A stretch of 33,920 nt of DNA from Bacteroidia bacterium (GTDB taxonomy: Bacteria; Bacteroidota; Bacteroidia; SpSt-205): positions 1 through 33,920 of the forward strand of contig JANZYW010000016.1 in assembly GCA_026413325.1 (NCBI GenBank), written 5' to 3'. The notes under the pieces are model-generated. The model ran no database searches, was not told the DNA's origin, and worked only from the letters and a program-made list of their open reading frames with translations. Every line of letters begins with the position of its first letter. Positions within the stretch are counted from its first letter, which is position 1. The translations under genes and the position numbers were made by a program. Positions 15,980 through 24,002 of the stretch are shown here, one piece after another.

Positions 15980-16562
15980 AGTACCTGTGCACCGCGGCAC
16001 AAGCGAATATGGTCTCTGGTTGAAAGCATTCTTAGACCAAGCTGTGGAAAGCCTACCTGAGAGCCATTGCCCTGCTTTTCTGCGCCAGCTTTTCCGATGG
16101 CTTCTACAAATAGAAGGGGGGGAGAAACTTTCCGAAGAGGAGCTAAGGGTTCGTCGCGAGCGGTTTTATTTTCTCTTACCAGAGCCATTGCGCACCTTTT
16201 ATCCCTGGGAAGAGCCTCAAAGCCTCCCTGCTGTTAAGGGCACTCCTCCTCCGTACCCACAAGAGCATACTCCTTTTCGCCAATACGGATTTTTAGCGAC
16301 ACAGTGGGCCGAAGCGCTCCTTAGTGTACCCGAAAACCAACGAGCTCGCATAGGACAGCGGCTGGTATGGTATCTGCTCCAAGCAGCGCGCAATCAAGGC
16401 CATACGGTCGAAGAGGCGGTTCTTCTCCAACATCTCTCCCTGCTGAGTGGCGATCGGTTACACTTAGAAGCTCAAGGCATAGAACCGGAGCAGCGAGGTC
16501 CTGTTATGCGTCCGGACCGTCGTCCTTCGAAAGGAAGGCGGCATTTTCATCGAAGAAGATGA
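15948..16562 (+). CDS. DUF4290 family protein, diverged
   Basis: This 204-residue protein has no predicted enzymatic motif. Its spaced features, EYGLWLKAFLDQAVESLPE near the N-terminus, FRQYGFLATQWAEALL in the middle and HTVEEAVLLQHLSLLSGDRLHLEA near the end, fit the pattern I know for DUF4290, a Bacteroidota family usually encoded next to murA. That is its position here. The C-terminus is a strongly basic tail (RPDRRPSKGRRHFHRRR), which suggests nucleic-acid or membrane contact. The assumed ATG at 15948 overlaps uvrD by 32 bases; GTG at 15987, just after the uvrD stop, is an alternative. The stop overlaps the murA ATG (ATGA). Function is unknown. Confidence 0.65.
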   Translation: MLSSGYSRRLEVPVHRGTSEYGLWLKAFLDQAVESLPESHCPAFLRQLFRWLLQIEGGEKLSEEELRVRRERFYFLLPEPLRTFYPWEEPQSLPAVKGTPPPYPQEHTPFRQYGFLATQWAEALLSVPENQRARIGQRLVWYLLQAARNQGHTVEEAVLLQHLSLLSGDRLHLEAQGIEPEQRGPVMRPDRRPSKGRRHFHRRR

Positions 16563-17866
16563 GGTTCATCATAGAAGGGGGCTCTCGTTTGCAGGGAATA
16601 TATGTCCCTCAAGGAGCGAAGAATGAAGCCTTGCAAATCATAGCAGCTGCTCTTCTGACCCCTGAGCCCGTTGAGATAGAAAATGTCCCCGACATTATAG
16701 ATGTAAGGCGGCAGCTTGAGCTTGTGGCTTTTTTAGGAGCGACTGTCGAAGAGCTCTCTCCGCATAAAGTGCGGATTCGGGCGGAGGAGGTCGAGCCGCA
16801 TCGCCTCCTGAGTCCAGAAGGTCGTGCTTTATTTCGGAGTATACGGGGTTCTGTCTTGATAGCGGGACCCCTATTGGCTCGCTGCGGTGAAGCCTACCTA
16901 CCCCGCCCAGGCGGTGATAAGATAGGGAGGCGAAGATTAGATACCCATTTGTTAGGGTTTACTCATTTGGGAGCAGCTATTTCTTACGATGAAAGCCGAG
17001 AGATTTTCCATCTGGCTGCCCCCCGTCGCCTTCGAGGTACCTCTCTTTTGTTAGAGGAGGCGTCTGTAACAGGCACAGCCAACATCCTTATGGCTGCCGC
17101 CTTGGCCGAGGGAGAAACGACCCTTTATCATGCTGCGTGTGAGCCTTACATTCAGCAGTTAGGCCTTCTTCTCCGACAAATGGGGGCTTCTATAGAAGGT
17201 TTAGGAACCAATCGGCTTCACATAGAAGGAAAGCTGTCTTTGCGAGGGGCGAAGCATCGACTGCTGCCCGATATCATCGAGATTGGGAGTATTATTGGTC
17301 TTTCCGCCATGACCCAAAGTCCTATCCAGATACGAGACGTCCCTGTAGAACATTTGGGTCCTATTCTCCATCCGTTTTCTCGGATGGGCATTTCCACTTC
17401 TATCCAGGGAGACGCTCTGCATGTGCATCCGCCCGCTATATATGAGCCTGATACCCTGTATGATGGGAATATTCTCACTTTGTCTGATCACACTTGGCCT
17501 GGCACGCCACCGGATATGCTCAGTGTCCTTTTAGTCGTGGCCACTCAAGCTGCTGGAAATGTCCTCATCCATCAAAAGATGTTTGAAAGTCGCCTTTTCT
17601 TCGTGGATAGACTGATAGAAATGGGTGCTCAGGTTGTGCTCTGCGACCCGCATCGTGCGTTAGTTATAGGGTTGGGACGGCGTTCTGCCCTTCGCGGGAT
17701 TCGCATGAGCAGCCCGGATATCCGGGCGGGTATGGCGCTTCTGATTGCAGCGCTTTCAGCGGAGGGAAGAAGCACTATCGAGCAAGCCGAGCAAATAGAG
17801 AGAGGATATGAGCGATTAGATGCACGATTGCGAGAGTTAGGTGCTCAGATAGAACGAGAAGAGTAG
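16559..17866 (+). CDS. murA: UDP-N-acetylglucosamine 1-carboxyvinyltransferase
   Basis: MurA adds enolpyruvate from PEP to UDP-GlcNAc, the first committed step of peptidoglycan synthesis, in the cytoplasm. The protein is 435 residues from MRFIIEGG, a normal length; an in-frame ATG further upstream would add 64 residues without family similarity. The substrate residues Lys21-Asn22 (GAKNEAL) and the conserved SVTGTANILMAAALAEGET are present. In the catalytic loop the usual Cys (E. coli Cys115, PGGCTIG) is Asp120 in PGGDKIGRRRLDTH. Cys-to-Asp MurAs are active and insensitive to fosfomycin in other bacteria, so intrinsic resistance at the target is predicted. ATG overlaps the DUF4290 stop by ATGA. 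It is the last gene of this run. Confidence 0.95.
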   Translation: MRFIIEGGSRLQGIYVPQGAKNEALQIIAAALLTPEPVEIENVPDIIDVRRQLELVAFLGATVEELSPHKVRIRAEEVEPHRLLSPEGRALFRSIRGSVLIAGPLLARCGEAYLPRPGGDKIGRRRLDTHLLGFTHLGAAISYDESREIFHLAAPRRLRGTSLLLEEASVTGTANILMAAALAEGETTLYHAACEPYIQQLGLLLRQMGASIEGLGTNRLHIEGKLSLRGAKHRLLPDIIEIGSIIGLSAMTQSPIQIRDVPVEHLGPILHPFSRMGISTSIQGDALHVHPPAIYEPDTLYDGNILTLSDHTWPGTPPDMLSVLLVVATQAAGNVLIHQKMFESRLFFVDRLIEMGAQVVLCDPHRALVIGLGRRSALRGIRMSSPDIRAGMALLIAALSAEGRSTIEQAEQIERGYERLDARLRELGAQIEREE

Positions 17867-17915
17867 CTTACGGTCCTCCCCTCTCGGAAATGCTGTTCAT
17901 CTCGTCAACACAGCG

Positions 17916-17934
17916 GGCCTTCTGTAGAAGGGCC
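17916..17934 (+). terminator. Hairpin after murA, weak terminator candidate
   Basis: GGCCTTC pairs with GAA plus GGCC across a TGTA loop, with one bulged G, giving a 7-bp stem about 50 bases after the murA stop. There is no T-run, so it may be an mRNA 3'-end stabiliser, not an intrinsic terminator. The rest of the 199-base gap to rbfA is unremarkable apart from the rbfA promoter. Confidence 0.3.
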
Positions 17935-18032
17935 TATGAGTGGGCTTGAGAGCTCATACCCTCTCATAGATGTATCTTTTTGAGGTATCATCCTTTTGAG
18001 AGGTTGGGTTTGAGGGGGGCGGGCTGGAGAGG

Positions 18033-18062
18033 TTGAAGGGCCAAAGAAGTTCAGTACTTTTG
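18033..18062 (+). promoter_or_regulatory. Promoter of rbfA
   Basis: TTG (18033-18035), 19 bases, then TACTTTTG (18055-18062) match the Bacteroidota -33/-7 consensus closely. Only GCT separates the box from ATG 18066. The TTG that could be taken as an upstream start codon of rbfA is this -33 element, so the start must be 18066. Confidence 0.8.
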
Positions 18063-18065
18063 GCT

Positions 18066-18476
18066 ATGGCCCGGCTCCCCAATCTCCGTCAGCAGCGCTT
18101 CGCCGGAGAAATCAAGCGGATACTCGGCGATATCCTTCATGAAGCGCTATCAGAACTACCTGAGCTTTCTTCTTTGCTTGTAGAAGTCAGTGACGTACGA
18201 GTTACTTCAGACCTACAACAGGTTCGGGTCTATCTACTGGTTTCTCCTGCAGAGAAAACCTCTTTTGCGGTGAGACTCCTCAATCAGCACCAACGCACTC
18301 TACGATATAGGCTGGCACAGCGCATTCGGCATCAGGTCAAGGTTATGCCCACGCTTCAATTCTTTCCAGATGAGGTGGAGCTCAAAGCCCGACGGGTGGA
18401 GGAGATTCTTCGGAACCTCCCTCCGCCGGGAAAAGAATCCGAAGGAACCCTCTTCTCCGATTCTTCCGAAGGGTGA
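18066..18476 (+). CDS. rbfA: Ribosome-binding factor A
   Basis: RbfA helps mature the 30S subunit by contacting the 5' end of 16S rRNA. The 136-residue protein shows the family start RLPNLRQQRFAGEIKRILGDILHEAL, the KH-like core SSLLVEVSDVRVTSDLQQVRVYLLVS, and RHQVKVMPTLQFFPDEVELKARRVEEIL, the usual C-terminal phrase (--P-L-F--D----ga--i--lL). A short acidic tail follows. The start is chosen from the promoter, which leaves no room for an upstream start. The ABC permease gene follows after 57 bases, an arrangement that recurs in Bacteroidota. Confidence 0.93.
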   Translation: MARLPNLRQQRFAGEIKRILGDILHEALSELPELSSLLVEVSDVRVTSDLQQVRVYLLVSPAEKTSFAVRLLNQHQRTLRYRLAQRIRHQVKVMPTLQFFPDEVELKARRVEEILRNLPPPGKESEGTLFSDSSEG

Positions 18477-18533
18477 GAGCGTGATGACCTTTCCTGGCAA
18501 TGTGATTATGCTGGGGGATAGCGAGGAAAATGT

Positions 18534-19724
18534 ATGTGGACCATAGCGTGGAGGTATCTATGGGCCAGCCCCCGTCGAGTGATTCGCTGGCTTGTAGGTT
18601 TGACAGTTACGGGCATAGTCCTGTCTACGTGGGCATGGGTAGTGGTGTCCTCTGTGTTTAACGGCTTTAGTGGGTTTTTAGAGGAGGTGTTTCAGCGAGT
18701 AGACCCCCATGTTCGGATAGTAGGTACTGGTCTTACGGATTCTTTGCGGGTGGTACTGCGGGGGCTCCGGGATGTAGCAGCTGTTTCTGGTGTATATGAG
18801 CGAGTAGGGGTACTTAAGTTTGGTCAGCGGCAGGTAGTGGTGCGTATCCGTTTGGTGGATGAATTTTACCCACAAGTGAGTCGAGTGGGGCATCAGCTGG
18901 TAGTGGGGGCTGGGTTTCCTTTGAGCGAAAAAACAGTTCTGGTCGGAGCGGGTGTAGCTGCACGAGCTGCTCTTTTGGATCCCGCAGAAAGCCCTGTGTG
19001 GTTATACCTCGTGCCATCAGGTCGGAAGGTGGCTCTTGCTGGTATGGAAGGGATTCCCCGCCGTCGTGTAGAGCCTCAAGGTATCTTTAGCGTTCAAAAA
19101 GAGTATGATGAGAGCTGGGTCATTTCTCGGCAGCAGGATTGGCCGGAAGTGAGGGGAGACTATGATGCCATTGAGATTCGGCTTCGAGAGGGAGTATCTC
19201 CGGAGGTATTTATACGGAACGTTGGTCGGGTCTTACCCCCTGGTGCTATCGCTATGGATCCTCGGAGGCAGCATGAGGGTTTATTTCGGATTTTGGCGCA
19301 GGAAAAAGCGCTCGCCCGCATAGGACTTGTGCTTTTGGTACTACTCACGGCGAGTGGAGCGGTGAGTACATTGTCAACATTCCTCATCCATAATCGGCGG
19401 GATTGGGGGATATATCAAGCCTTAGGAGCTCCTCGTAAATGGGTAGAAGGCCTGTTGGGGCGAGTGAGTGCACTATTGCTTGTCTTAGGAGGGGGGGTGG
19501 GGCTGGGTATAGGGGGGCTTACGGTATGGTCCCAGGCTACGTTTCGCTGGGCGAAGCTAAGGGGAGGAGAGGGATTTCTCCTTCAGCATTTTCCTGTAAG
19601 GTGGGAATGGAGCGATATTCTTTGGCACATGGGTATTCTATTAGCTGTCGGAGGGGGGCTTTTTTTATATAGTCGATATCAACTTAGGCAAGTGACCTTT
19701 CGGGAAGCATTACAGGGAGATTGA
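18534..19724 (+). CDS. LolC/E-type (FtsX/MacB superfamily) ABC transporter permease
   Basis: The 396-residue protein has one N-terminal transmembrane helix (about 18-42), a periplasmic domain of roughly 230 residues, and three C-terminal helices (about 262-284, 312-336 and 360-378). This is the four-helix topology of LolC/LolE and MacB permeases. The stretch RRDWGIYQALGAPRKWVEGLLGRVSALLLVLGG matches the cytoplasmic coupling region and third helix of the FtsX domain. LolC/E extract lipoproteins from the inner membrane for outer-membrane transport. The partner ATPase is not adjacent, as is common in Bacteroidota. ATG at 18534 is chosen by frame and position; no strong promoter is seen, so read-through from rbfA is likely. 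The patatin gene starts two bases after its stop. Confidence 0.85.
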   Translation: MWTIAWRYLWASPRRVIRWLVGLTVTGIVLSTWAWVVVSSVFNGFSGFLEEVFQRVDPHVRIVGTGLTDSLRVVLRGLRDVAAVSGVYERVGVLKFGQRQVVVRIRLVDEFYPQVSRVGHQLVVGAGFPLSEKTVLVGAGVAARAALLDPAESPVWLYLVPSGRKVALAGMEGIPRRRVEPQGIFSVQKEYDESWVISRQQDWPEVRGDYDAIEIRLREGVSPEVFIRNVGRVLPPGAIAMDPRRQHEGLFRILAQEKALARIGLVLLVLLTASGAVSTLSTFLIHNRRDWGIYQALGAPRKWVEGLLGRVSALLLVLGGGVGLGIGGLTVWSQATFRWAKLRGGEGFLLQHFPVRWEWSDILWHMGILLAVGGGLFLYSRYQLRQVTFREALQGD

Positions 19725-19726
19725 AT

Positions 19727-22036
19727 ATGCGTGTAAACATACTCTTGGGATTGATAGGTATCATTTGGTCTCAGGAGCTGGATAGTATGTTCCGGCCTCG
19801 GATCGGACTGGTTCTCTCTGGGGGAGGGGCTCGGGGTGCAGCACATGTTGGTGTGATACAGGCATTGGAAGAGGCAGGCATCCCCATAGATTATATTACG
19901 GGGACTTCGATGGGGGCGATGGTGGGAGCTTTTTATGCAGCGGGGTATACGCCTGCGCAGATGCAGCTGCTTCTTTTACGAGAAAATCGAAAATGGTTGA
20001 GCCCTGGCCCTTTCTATCGGGAGTATGCGTACTATGCTCCTACTCGATCATATGATATCACCAGTTGGGAGATACCCCTGGAGTTTTTGTCGCGGGGGGA
20101 TCTGCCTATCCCAGAGCAGATAGTATCGGATTTCGAGATAAACTTAGGACTAAATGAAAAGTTAGCGGCTGTCAGCCTTGCGGCAGGGGGCAACTTTGAC
20201 AGTCTTTTCGTTCCCTATCGGGCTATTGGGGCGGATCTCTTTCGAAGGCGTCCTGTGGTATTTCGACGGGGTAGTCTTCCTCTGGCAGTGCGGATTTCGA
20301 TTTCGGTACCGATCTTTTTTGCTCCCTTGACGACACGAGAACATTCCAATCTTGTCGATGGAGGTGTTTATGATAACTTTCCTGTCGAGCCGATGCGTCG
20401 CGAGTTTCGCCCTGATTTTATTATCGGGGTGCATGTGGGGAGTCCCCCCATGTCGATAGAAGATTTCCGTAAAAAGGGGTATTACTGGCGCTTGTTCTCC
20501 CATTTGTCGGATCCGCTAAGCTGGCAAAAAATGCCTGAGCGGAGCTTTTTTATCCAGCCGGACTTAGGGGATATGAGTAGTACGGATTTTTCGGGAGGGG
20601 CATTGTCTTTTGCTGTTCGTAGGGGGTATGAAGCGGCTTCAGCATGTATAGAGGAGCTTCGACGGGAGATAGGGTTTCAACGAAAAGACTCGATTGCGAT
20701 GCAGGAGCGCCGTCGTTCTTTTCAAAGTTGGTGGGCGCGGCCGATTGCGGTGAGTGGGGTGGATTTTTTCCCGGCTACGCCTGCGCAGGCTTTTTTCTAC
20801 AGGCGTGTAGTGGGTATCTCTGCAGGAGATACTTTAGATACGGATCGACTCCGTCGGCGGTTATTTATTCTCCGTCGTTCTGCGGCTTTCTACAGTATAT
20901 TTCCAGAGTTTGTGCCCGATACGGTGAAGAAAGGGGCCGCTCGCTTGACCCTTCTAATGCGGCCGAGGGGAGATGTTTTTCTGCGGGTAGGGCTGGGGAT
21001 ATTTTCCCCCTCTGGGTACACAGTGCAAGTGGGAGCTCGGGTGGAGAAAGTCTGGTGGGCGGGATGGGAGGGGGAGGTTTTGTTCACCCAGGGGTCTTTT
21101 GCGCAGGGGGTGGAGTTTCGGGCACGGATTCGCCCTCCCGTCCCTGTGGATATACGGCTTTTCGGGGAGAGTCAGGTGAATCGATATATCTACCAACAGT
21201 TGGGGCAGTATTGGCTTCCTCTTCCCCGTCAAGCGAATGTGTTTTCCGCTGTTAATCAAATATCGGGTGGGCTGCAGTTTTCCATCAAGCGCTTTGAAGC
21301 GCAAGTAGGCATCAGTCAACAGGAGATAGAAGACTCTTATAGCAGTTCTGGGGCTGAGCGGACTACTGTGGTGAATGCTACCAGTGGGTCGCTTCGCTTC
21401 CTGATAGATACTGAAGATGACAGACAGTACCCCATGGAGGGAGGACGTCTTTTTGTCGGGTTCTATCTCAATCGGGCTATTGAGCGGCCCCTCTACAGGG
21501 GGGCTCTGTATCAGCGAGCAGAACACTACTGGCCGCAAGGCGTACTTCGTTATCGGCAAAGTATCCTTCTTCTCAGAGGGTTTAGTTTAGGACTTCGGGC
21601 TGAGGCGGGCCTCTCTTTGCAGCAGCCTTATACGGATTCTGTTCCTACTTTGCTTGCTTCCCCTGCGTTTTATCCTTTTCCAGAGAGCCCTATACTTTTC
21701 TTACCCGAGCTCTACAGCAGAGGCTTCCTGGCCGGCGGAGGGTATGCGACAGTCCAGTTTTTTAGGAAAATGTTCCTTCGTATGGAAGCCTATTTGTACC
21801 AATCCACTGTTCGTTTCGTTCTCCCTGATGTAGTCAATCCTACGGGCGCTCTTCTACTCCCTCGTACAGCGCAAGCCCTTCCACCCCTCTACCGGTATTT
21901 CATGCTGGGAATTTTTTATAGGACTTTTATAGGACCACTGGGTGCTTTCCTATCGTATTATGACCGGCAACCTCAGCCCATGCGGGTTTTTATTCATCTG
22001 GGCTATACCCGATTTTTGGAGCGTCCCTGGCAGTAG
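19727..22036 (+). CDS. Patatin-like phospholipase fused to an outer-membrane beta-barrel
   Basis: The 769-residue protein starts with a short signal peptide (about residues 1-16, IIWSQ). The patatin domain follows with oxyanion loop SGGGARGAAHVGVIQAL (31-47), nucleophile Ser61 in GTSMG, and Asp211 in VDGGVYDNFPV, giving an intact Ser-Asp dyad. Residues about 340-415 (SGVDFFPATPAQAFFYRRV to ARLTLLM) look like one POTRA-type domain. The remaining 350 residues are rich in alternating aromatic/hydrophobic strands typical of an Omp85-family barrel. The architecture matches PlpD-like type V autotransporters, in which the lipase is carried by the barrel; patatins of this kind act on phospholipids. 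ATG 19727 lies two bases after the permease stop (TGA 19722-19724). An in-frame TTG at 19721 overlaps it and is less likely. Confidence 0.88.
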   Translation: MRVNILLGLIGIIWSQELDSMFRPRIGLVLSGGGARGAAHVGVIQALEEAGIPIDYITGTSMGAMVGAFYAAGYTPAQMQLLLLRENRKWLSPGPFYREYAYYAPTRSYDITSWEIPLEFLSRGDLPIPEQIVSDFEINLGLNEKLAAVSLAAGGNFDSLFVPYRAIGADLFRRRPVVFRRGSLPLAVRISISVPIFFAPLTTREHSNLVDGGVYDNFPVEPMRREFRPDFIIGVHVGSPPMSIEDFRKKGYYWRLFSHLSDPLSWQKMPERSFFIQPDLGDMSSTDFSGGALSFAVRRGYEAASACIEELRREIGFQRKDSIAMQERRRSFQSWWARPIAVSGVDFFPATPAQAFFYRRVVGISAGDTLDTDRLRRRLFILRRSAAFYSIFPEFVPDTVKKGAARLTLLMRPRGDVFLRVGLGIFSPSGYTVQVGARVEKVWWAGWEGEVLFTQGSFAQGVEFRARIRPPVPVDIRLFGESQVNRYIYQQLGQYWLPLPRQANVFSAVNQISGGLQFSIKRFEAQVGISQQEIEDSYSSSGAERTTVVNATSGSLRFLIDTEDDRQYPMEGGRLFVGFYLNRAIERPLYRGALYQRAEHYWPQGVLRYRQSILLLRGFSLGLRAEAGLSLQQPYTDSVPTLLASPAFYPFPESPILFLPELYSRGFLAGGGYATVQFFRKMFLRMEAYLYQSTVRFVLPDVVNPTGALLLPRTAQALPPLYRYFMLGIFYRTFIGPLGAFLSYYDRQPQPMRVFIHLGYTRFLERPWQ

Positions 22037-22048
22037 AAGACAAAGTGC

Positions 22049-22056
22049 TATTTTTG
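22049..22056 (+). promoter_or_regulatory. -7 box of the universal stress protein gene
   Basis: TATTTTTG ends 6 bases before ATG 22063. No TTG is seen at -33. An in-frame GTG at 22045 lies ahead of this box and would therefore not be in the transcript. Confidence 0.5.
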
Positions 22057-22062
22057 TCTCAA

Positions 22063-22923
22063 ATGAAAAACATACTGCATCTCACTGACTTTTCTGAAGT
22101 CGCACGAAACGCGTACGAGTATGCTATCCATCTTGCTCGGCAAGTAGGGGCAGAACTGCATGTGGCGCATATATATGACCGGCCATATGCAAGTATCGCC
22201 TACCAAGGGGGCTTGTCCGCCGTGATAGATGCGGAAATGGATGCCAAGATCCGGGCCGAGCTCAAAAAGCATTTGGAAACATATGCTACTGCTGTGGCCC
22301 ATGAAGGGATACGGGTCATCCTCCATCTATGGGGAGATATGTCGGTATGGCGTCCAGACCAGTATTTGGATAAAGTCCCTGGAACAGGCCTGATAGTAAT
22401 GGGTACTCGTGGGGCTACGAGCTTGTGGCACGGAGGTCTTTTCGGAACGAATACCGCTCGCCTCATTCGCCATAGTCCCGTTCCAGTCCTCGCCGTGCAT
22501 CCTCAAAATACCTATGCTCCCTACCAAAAGGCGCTTCTTCCAGTAGATATTTTTGATGAAGGCACACTCCCTATTATCAAAAAGGCGGTAGAATTTCTCC
22601 GTCCGTGGAGCGGAGTGAAAATATCTCTTCTTGTGGTAAATACCCCGTACGTGTTTTACGATACGGCATCCATAGAGAAGTTTATCCAACAAGTGAAGGA
22701 GAACGTTCGTCATGAAGCCTTAGACCTCCGAGTCTATAATGATATTTCGGTGGAGGAAGGGCTGCGTCAGGCTATGGAGACTGAAAAAGCGGACCTGCTG
22801 GTCATGGGTACGCATGCGCGAAAGGGATTGGCTCAGCTTCTTTTTGGGAGTATTACCGAGAATGTGGCGCAGCATTTATCCTATCCACTTTTGGCTTTCC
22901 CTCCAGAGGGAGTTTCCTCCTAA
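22063..22923 (+). CDS. Universal stress protein with two UspA domains
   Basis: The 286-residue protein has tandem Usp domains, about 1-140 and 150-282. The first begins MKNILHLTDFSEVARNAYEYAIHLARQVGAELHVAHIY and contains VMGTRGATSLWHGGLFGTNTARLIRHSPVPVLAV, which holds the family nucleotide-binding pattern G-x2-G-x9-G(S/T). The second ends with VMGTHARKGLAQLLFGSITENVAQHLSYPLLAF, with the same pattern, so both may bind ATP. Tandem Usp proteins are stress-induced cytoplasmic proteins of poorly defined action. The start is set by the -7 box just before ATG 22063. Its TAA stop interlocks with the TAG of the converging anmK (4-base overlap). Confidence 0.92.
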   Translation: MKNILHLTDFSEVARNAYEYAIHLARQVGAELHVAHIYDRPYASIAYQGGLSAVIDAEMDAKIRAELKKHLETYATAVAHEGIRVILHLWGDMSVWRPDQYLDKVPGTGLIVMGTRGATSLWHGGLFGTNTARLIRHSPVPVLAVHPQNTYAPYQKALLPVDIFDEGTLPIIKKAVEFLRPWSGVKISLLVVNTPYVFYDTASIEKFIQQVKENVRHEALDLRVYNDISVEEGLRQAMETEKADLLVMGTHARKGLAQLLFGSITENVAQHLSYPLLAFPPEGVSS

Positions 22924-24002
22924 AGGCTGAGAGTTCCGCTGCTATGGCCAGAGCGGGCTCCCGTCCACATTTTGCTTGTGTTGGGGAGTCCAAGCCATCG
23001 CAGTAGCCCTATTAGCCCAAACCCAATAACTTCTCGATAAGCTACAAGAGTCGATGGAGCTGGTTTATACTGGATATCCTCTTCTTTCGCCTTTTCCTGG
23101 AGAGTAGCTACGAGAAATGTATTGTAAGTGCCCCCTCCTGTTAGGGTGAAGGACCGAGCTTGTACCCTTTTTAGCTCCTTGATTAGAGTAGAGGCTATGA
23201 CGTGTACTGCGGTGTGGAGTTTATCTTTTGGGTGGGCATGATACGATAGGAATGGCTGTATAAAATGCTGTTGTGCAGATTGGTTGTCCAATGCTTTTGG
23301 AGGGGGGAGGTGGAGGAACGGTTGGCTTTCGAAGTAGGAGGCCAGCGAGGGAATAAGGTCTCCTGTCTGTGCCAAGGTTCCTTCGGGGTCATATAAAAGG
23401 TTGGGGTCTGCTTGCTGAGCGAGAGCATCCAGCAGTTGATTGCAAGGACAGATATCGTATCCTGTGGGGCGGGGGAGGTATGTGAGATTGGCGATCCCCC
23501 CTAAGTTGATGAGGGCTTCGTAAGAGGAAAAGAGGAGGGCGTCTGGGAAAGGGATAAGAGGGGCTCCCACACCTCCTGCGGCAATGTCTCGGGCTCGGAA
23601 ATGGGTTACAACAGGATGGCCAACTTGTACCCGCAGGCGCTCTGCATCTCCTAAGCTCCATGTCAGCCCCTTGTCTGGGCGATGGAATACGGTGTGGGGG
23701 TGCCAGGCTACTATGTCGTAGGCCTTATGAAAGAAGGTTTCCCGTACTTTCTGTGCGGTCCAGTCGGTGTACGAAATGCTTAGCTCCAGGATATCTGCTG
23801 CGGAGAGGTCTCTGGCTTTGAGCAGAACCTCTCGTAGGCTATTCGGGTAGGGAATGGTACTTCCTTCCAGGAGTTCATAGTGCCAGCGGTCGCTGAGGTA
23901 GCAGAAACGAATCAGGCCCAGGGTGATACCATCTGCGGAGCTCCCGGCCATAATCGAAAGGGTTCGGAAGTTACTTTGTTCCTTTCCCGAGAACTGTGGC
24001 AT
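22920..24002 (-). CDS. anmK: Anhydro-N-acetylmuramic acid kinase
   Basis: AnmK phosphorylates and opens 1,6-anhydro-MurNAc during peptidoglycan recycling, giving MurNAc-6-phosphate in the cytoplasm. The 360-residue protein shows the phosphate loop IMAGSSADGITLGL (cf. MSGTSLDGVD), SLGDAERLRVQVGHPVVTHFRARDIAAGGVGAPLIP and INLGGIANLTYLP. YDICPCNQLLDALAQQ contains the catalytic Asp region (DxGPxNxLLD in E. coli), and TLTGGGTYN is near the end. The first in-frame ATG at 24041 would overlap the upstream glycosyltransferase by 71 bases. I prefer ATG 24002 (MPQFSGKEQ, 32-base overlap), and a still later Met is possible. It is the last gene of the fbp operon and converges on the universal stress protein gene. 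Confidence 0.92.
   Translation of the reverse strand: MPQFSGKEQSNFRTLSIMAGSSADGITLGLIRFCYLSDRWHYELLEGSTIPYPNSLREVLLKARDLSAADILELSISYTDWTAQKVRETFFHKAYDIVAWHPHTVFHRPDKGLTWSLGDAERLRVQVGHPVVTHFRARDIAAGGVGAPLIPFPDALLFSSYEALINLGGIANLTYLPRPTGYDICPCNQLLDALAQQADPNLLYDPEGTLAQTGDLIPSLASYFESQPFLHLPPPKALDNQSAQQHFIQPFLSYHAHPKDKLHTAVHVIASTLIKELKRVQARSFTLTGGGTYNTFLVATLQEKAKEEDIQYKPAPSTLVAYREVIGFGLIGLLRWLGLPNTSKMWTGARSGHSSGTLSL

Noticed and set aside
16367-16558. 64-residue N-terminal extension of MurA
   Set aside because: It overlaps DUF4290 in another frame and is not part of the MurA fold; ATG 16559 gives the standard start.
17916-17934. Strong intrinsic terminator after murA
   Set aside because: The stem has a bulge and no T-run follows, so it is kept only as a low-confidence hairpin.
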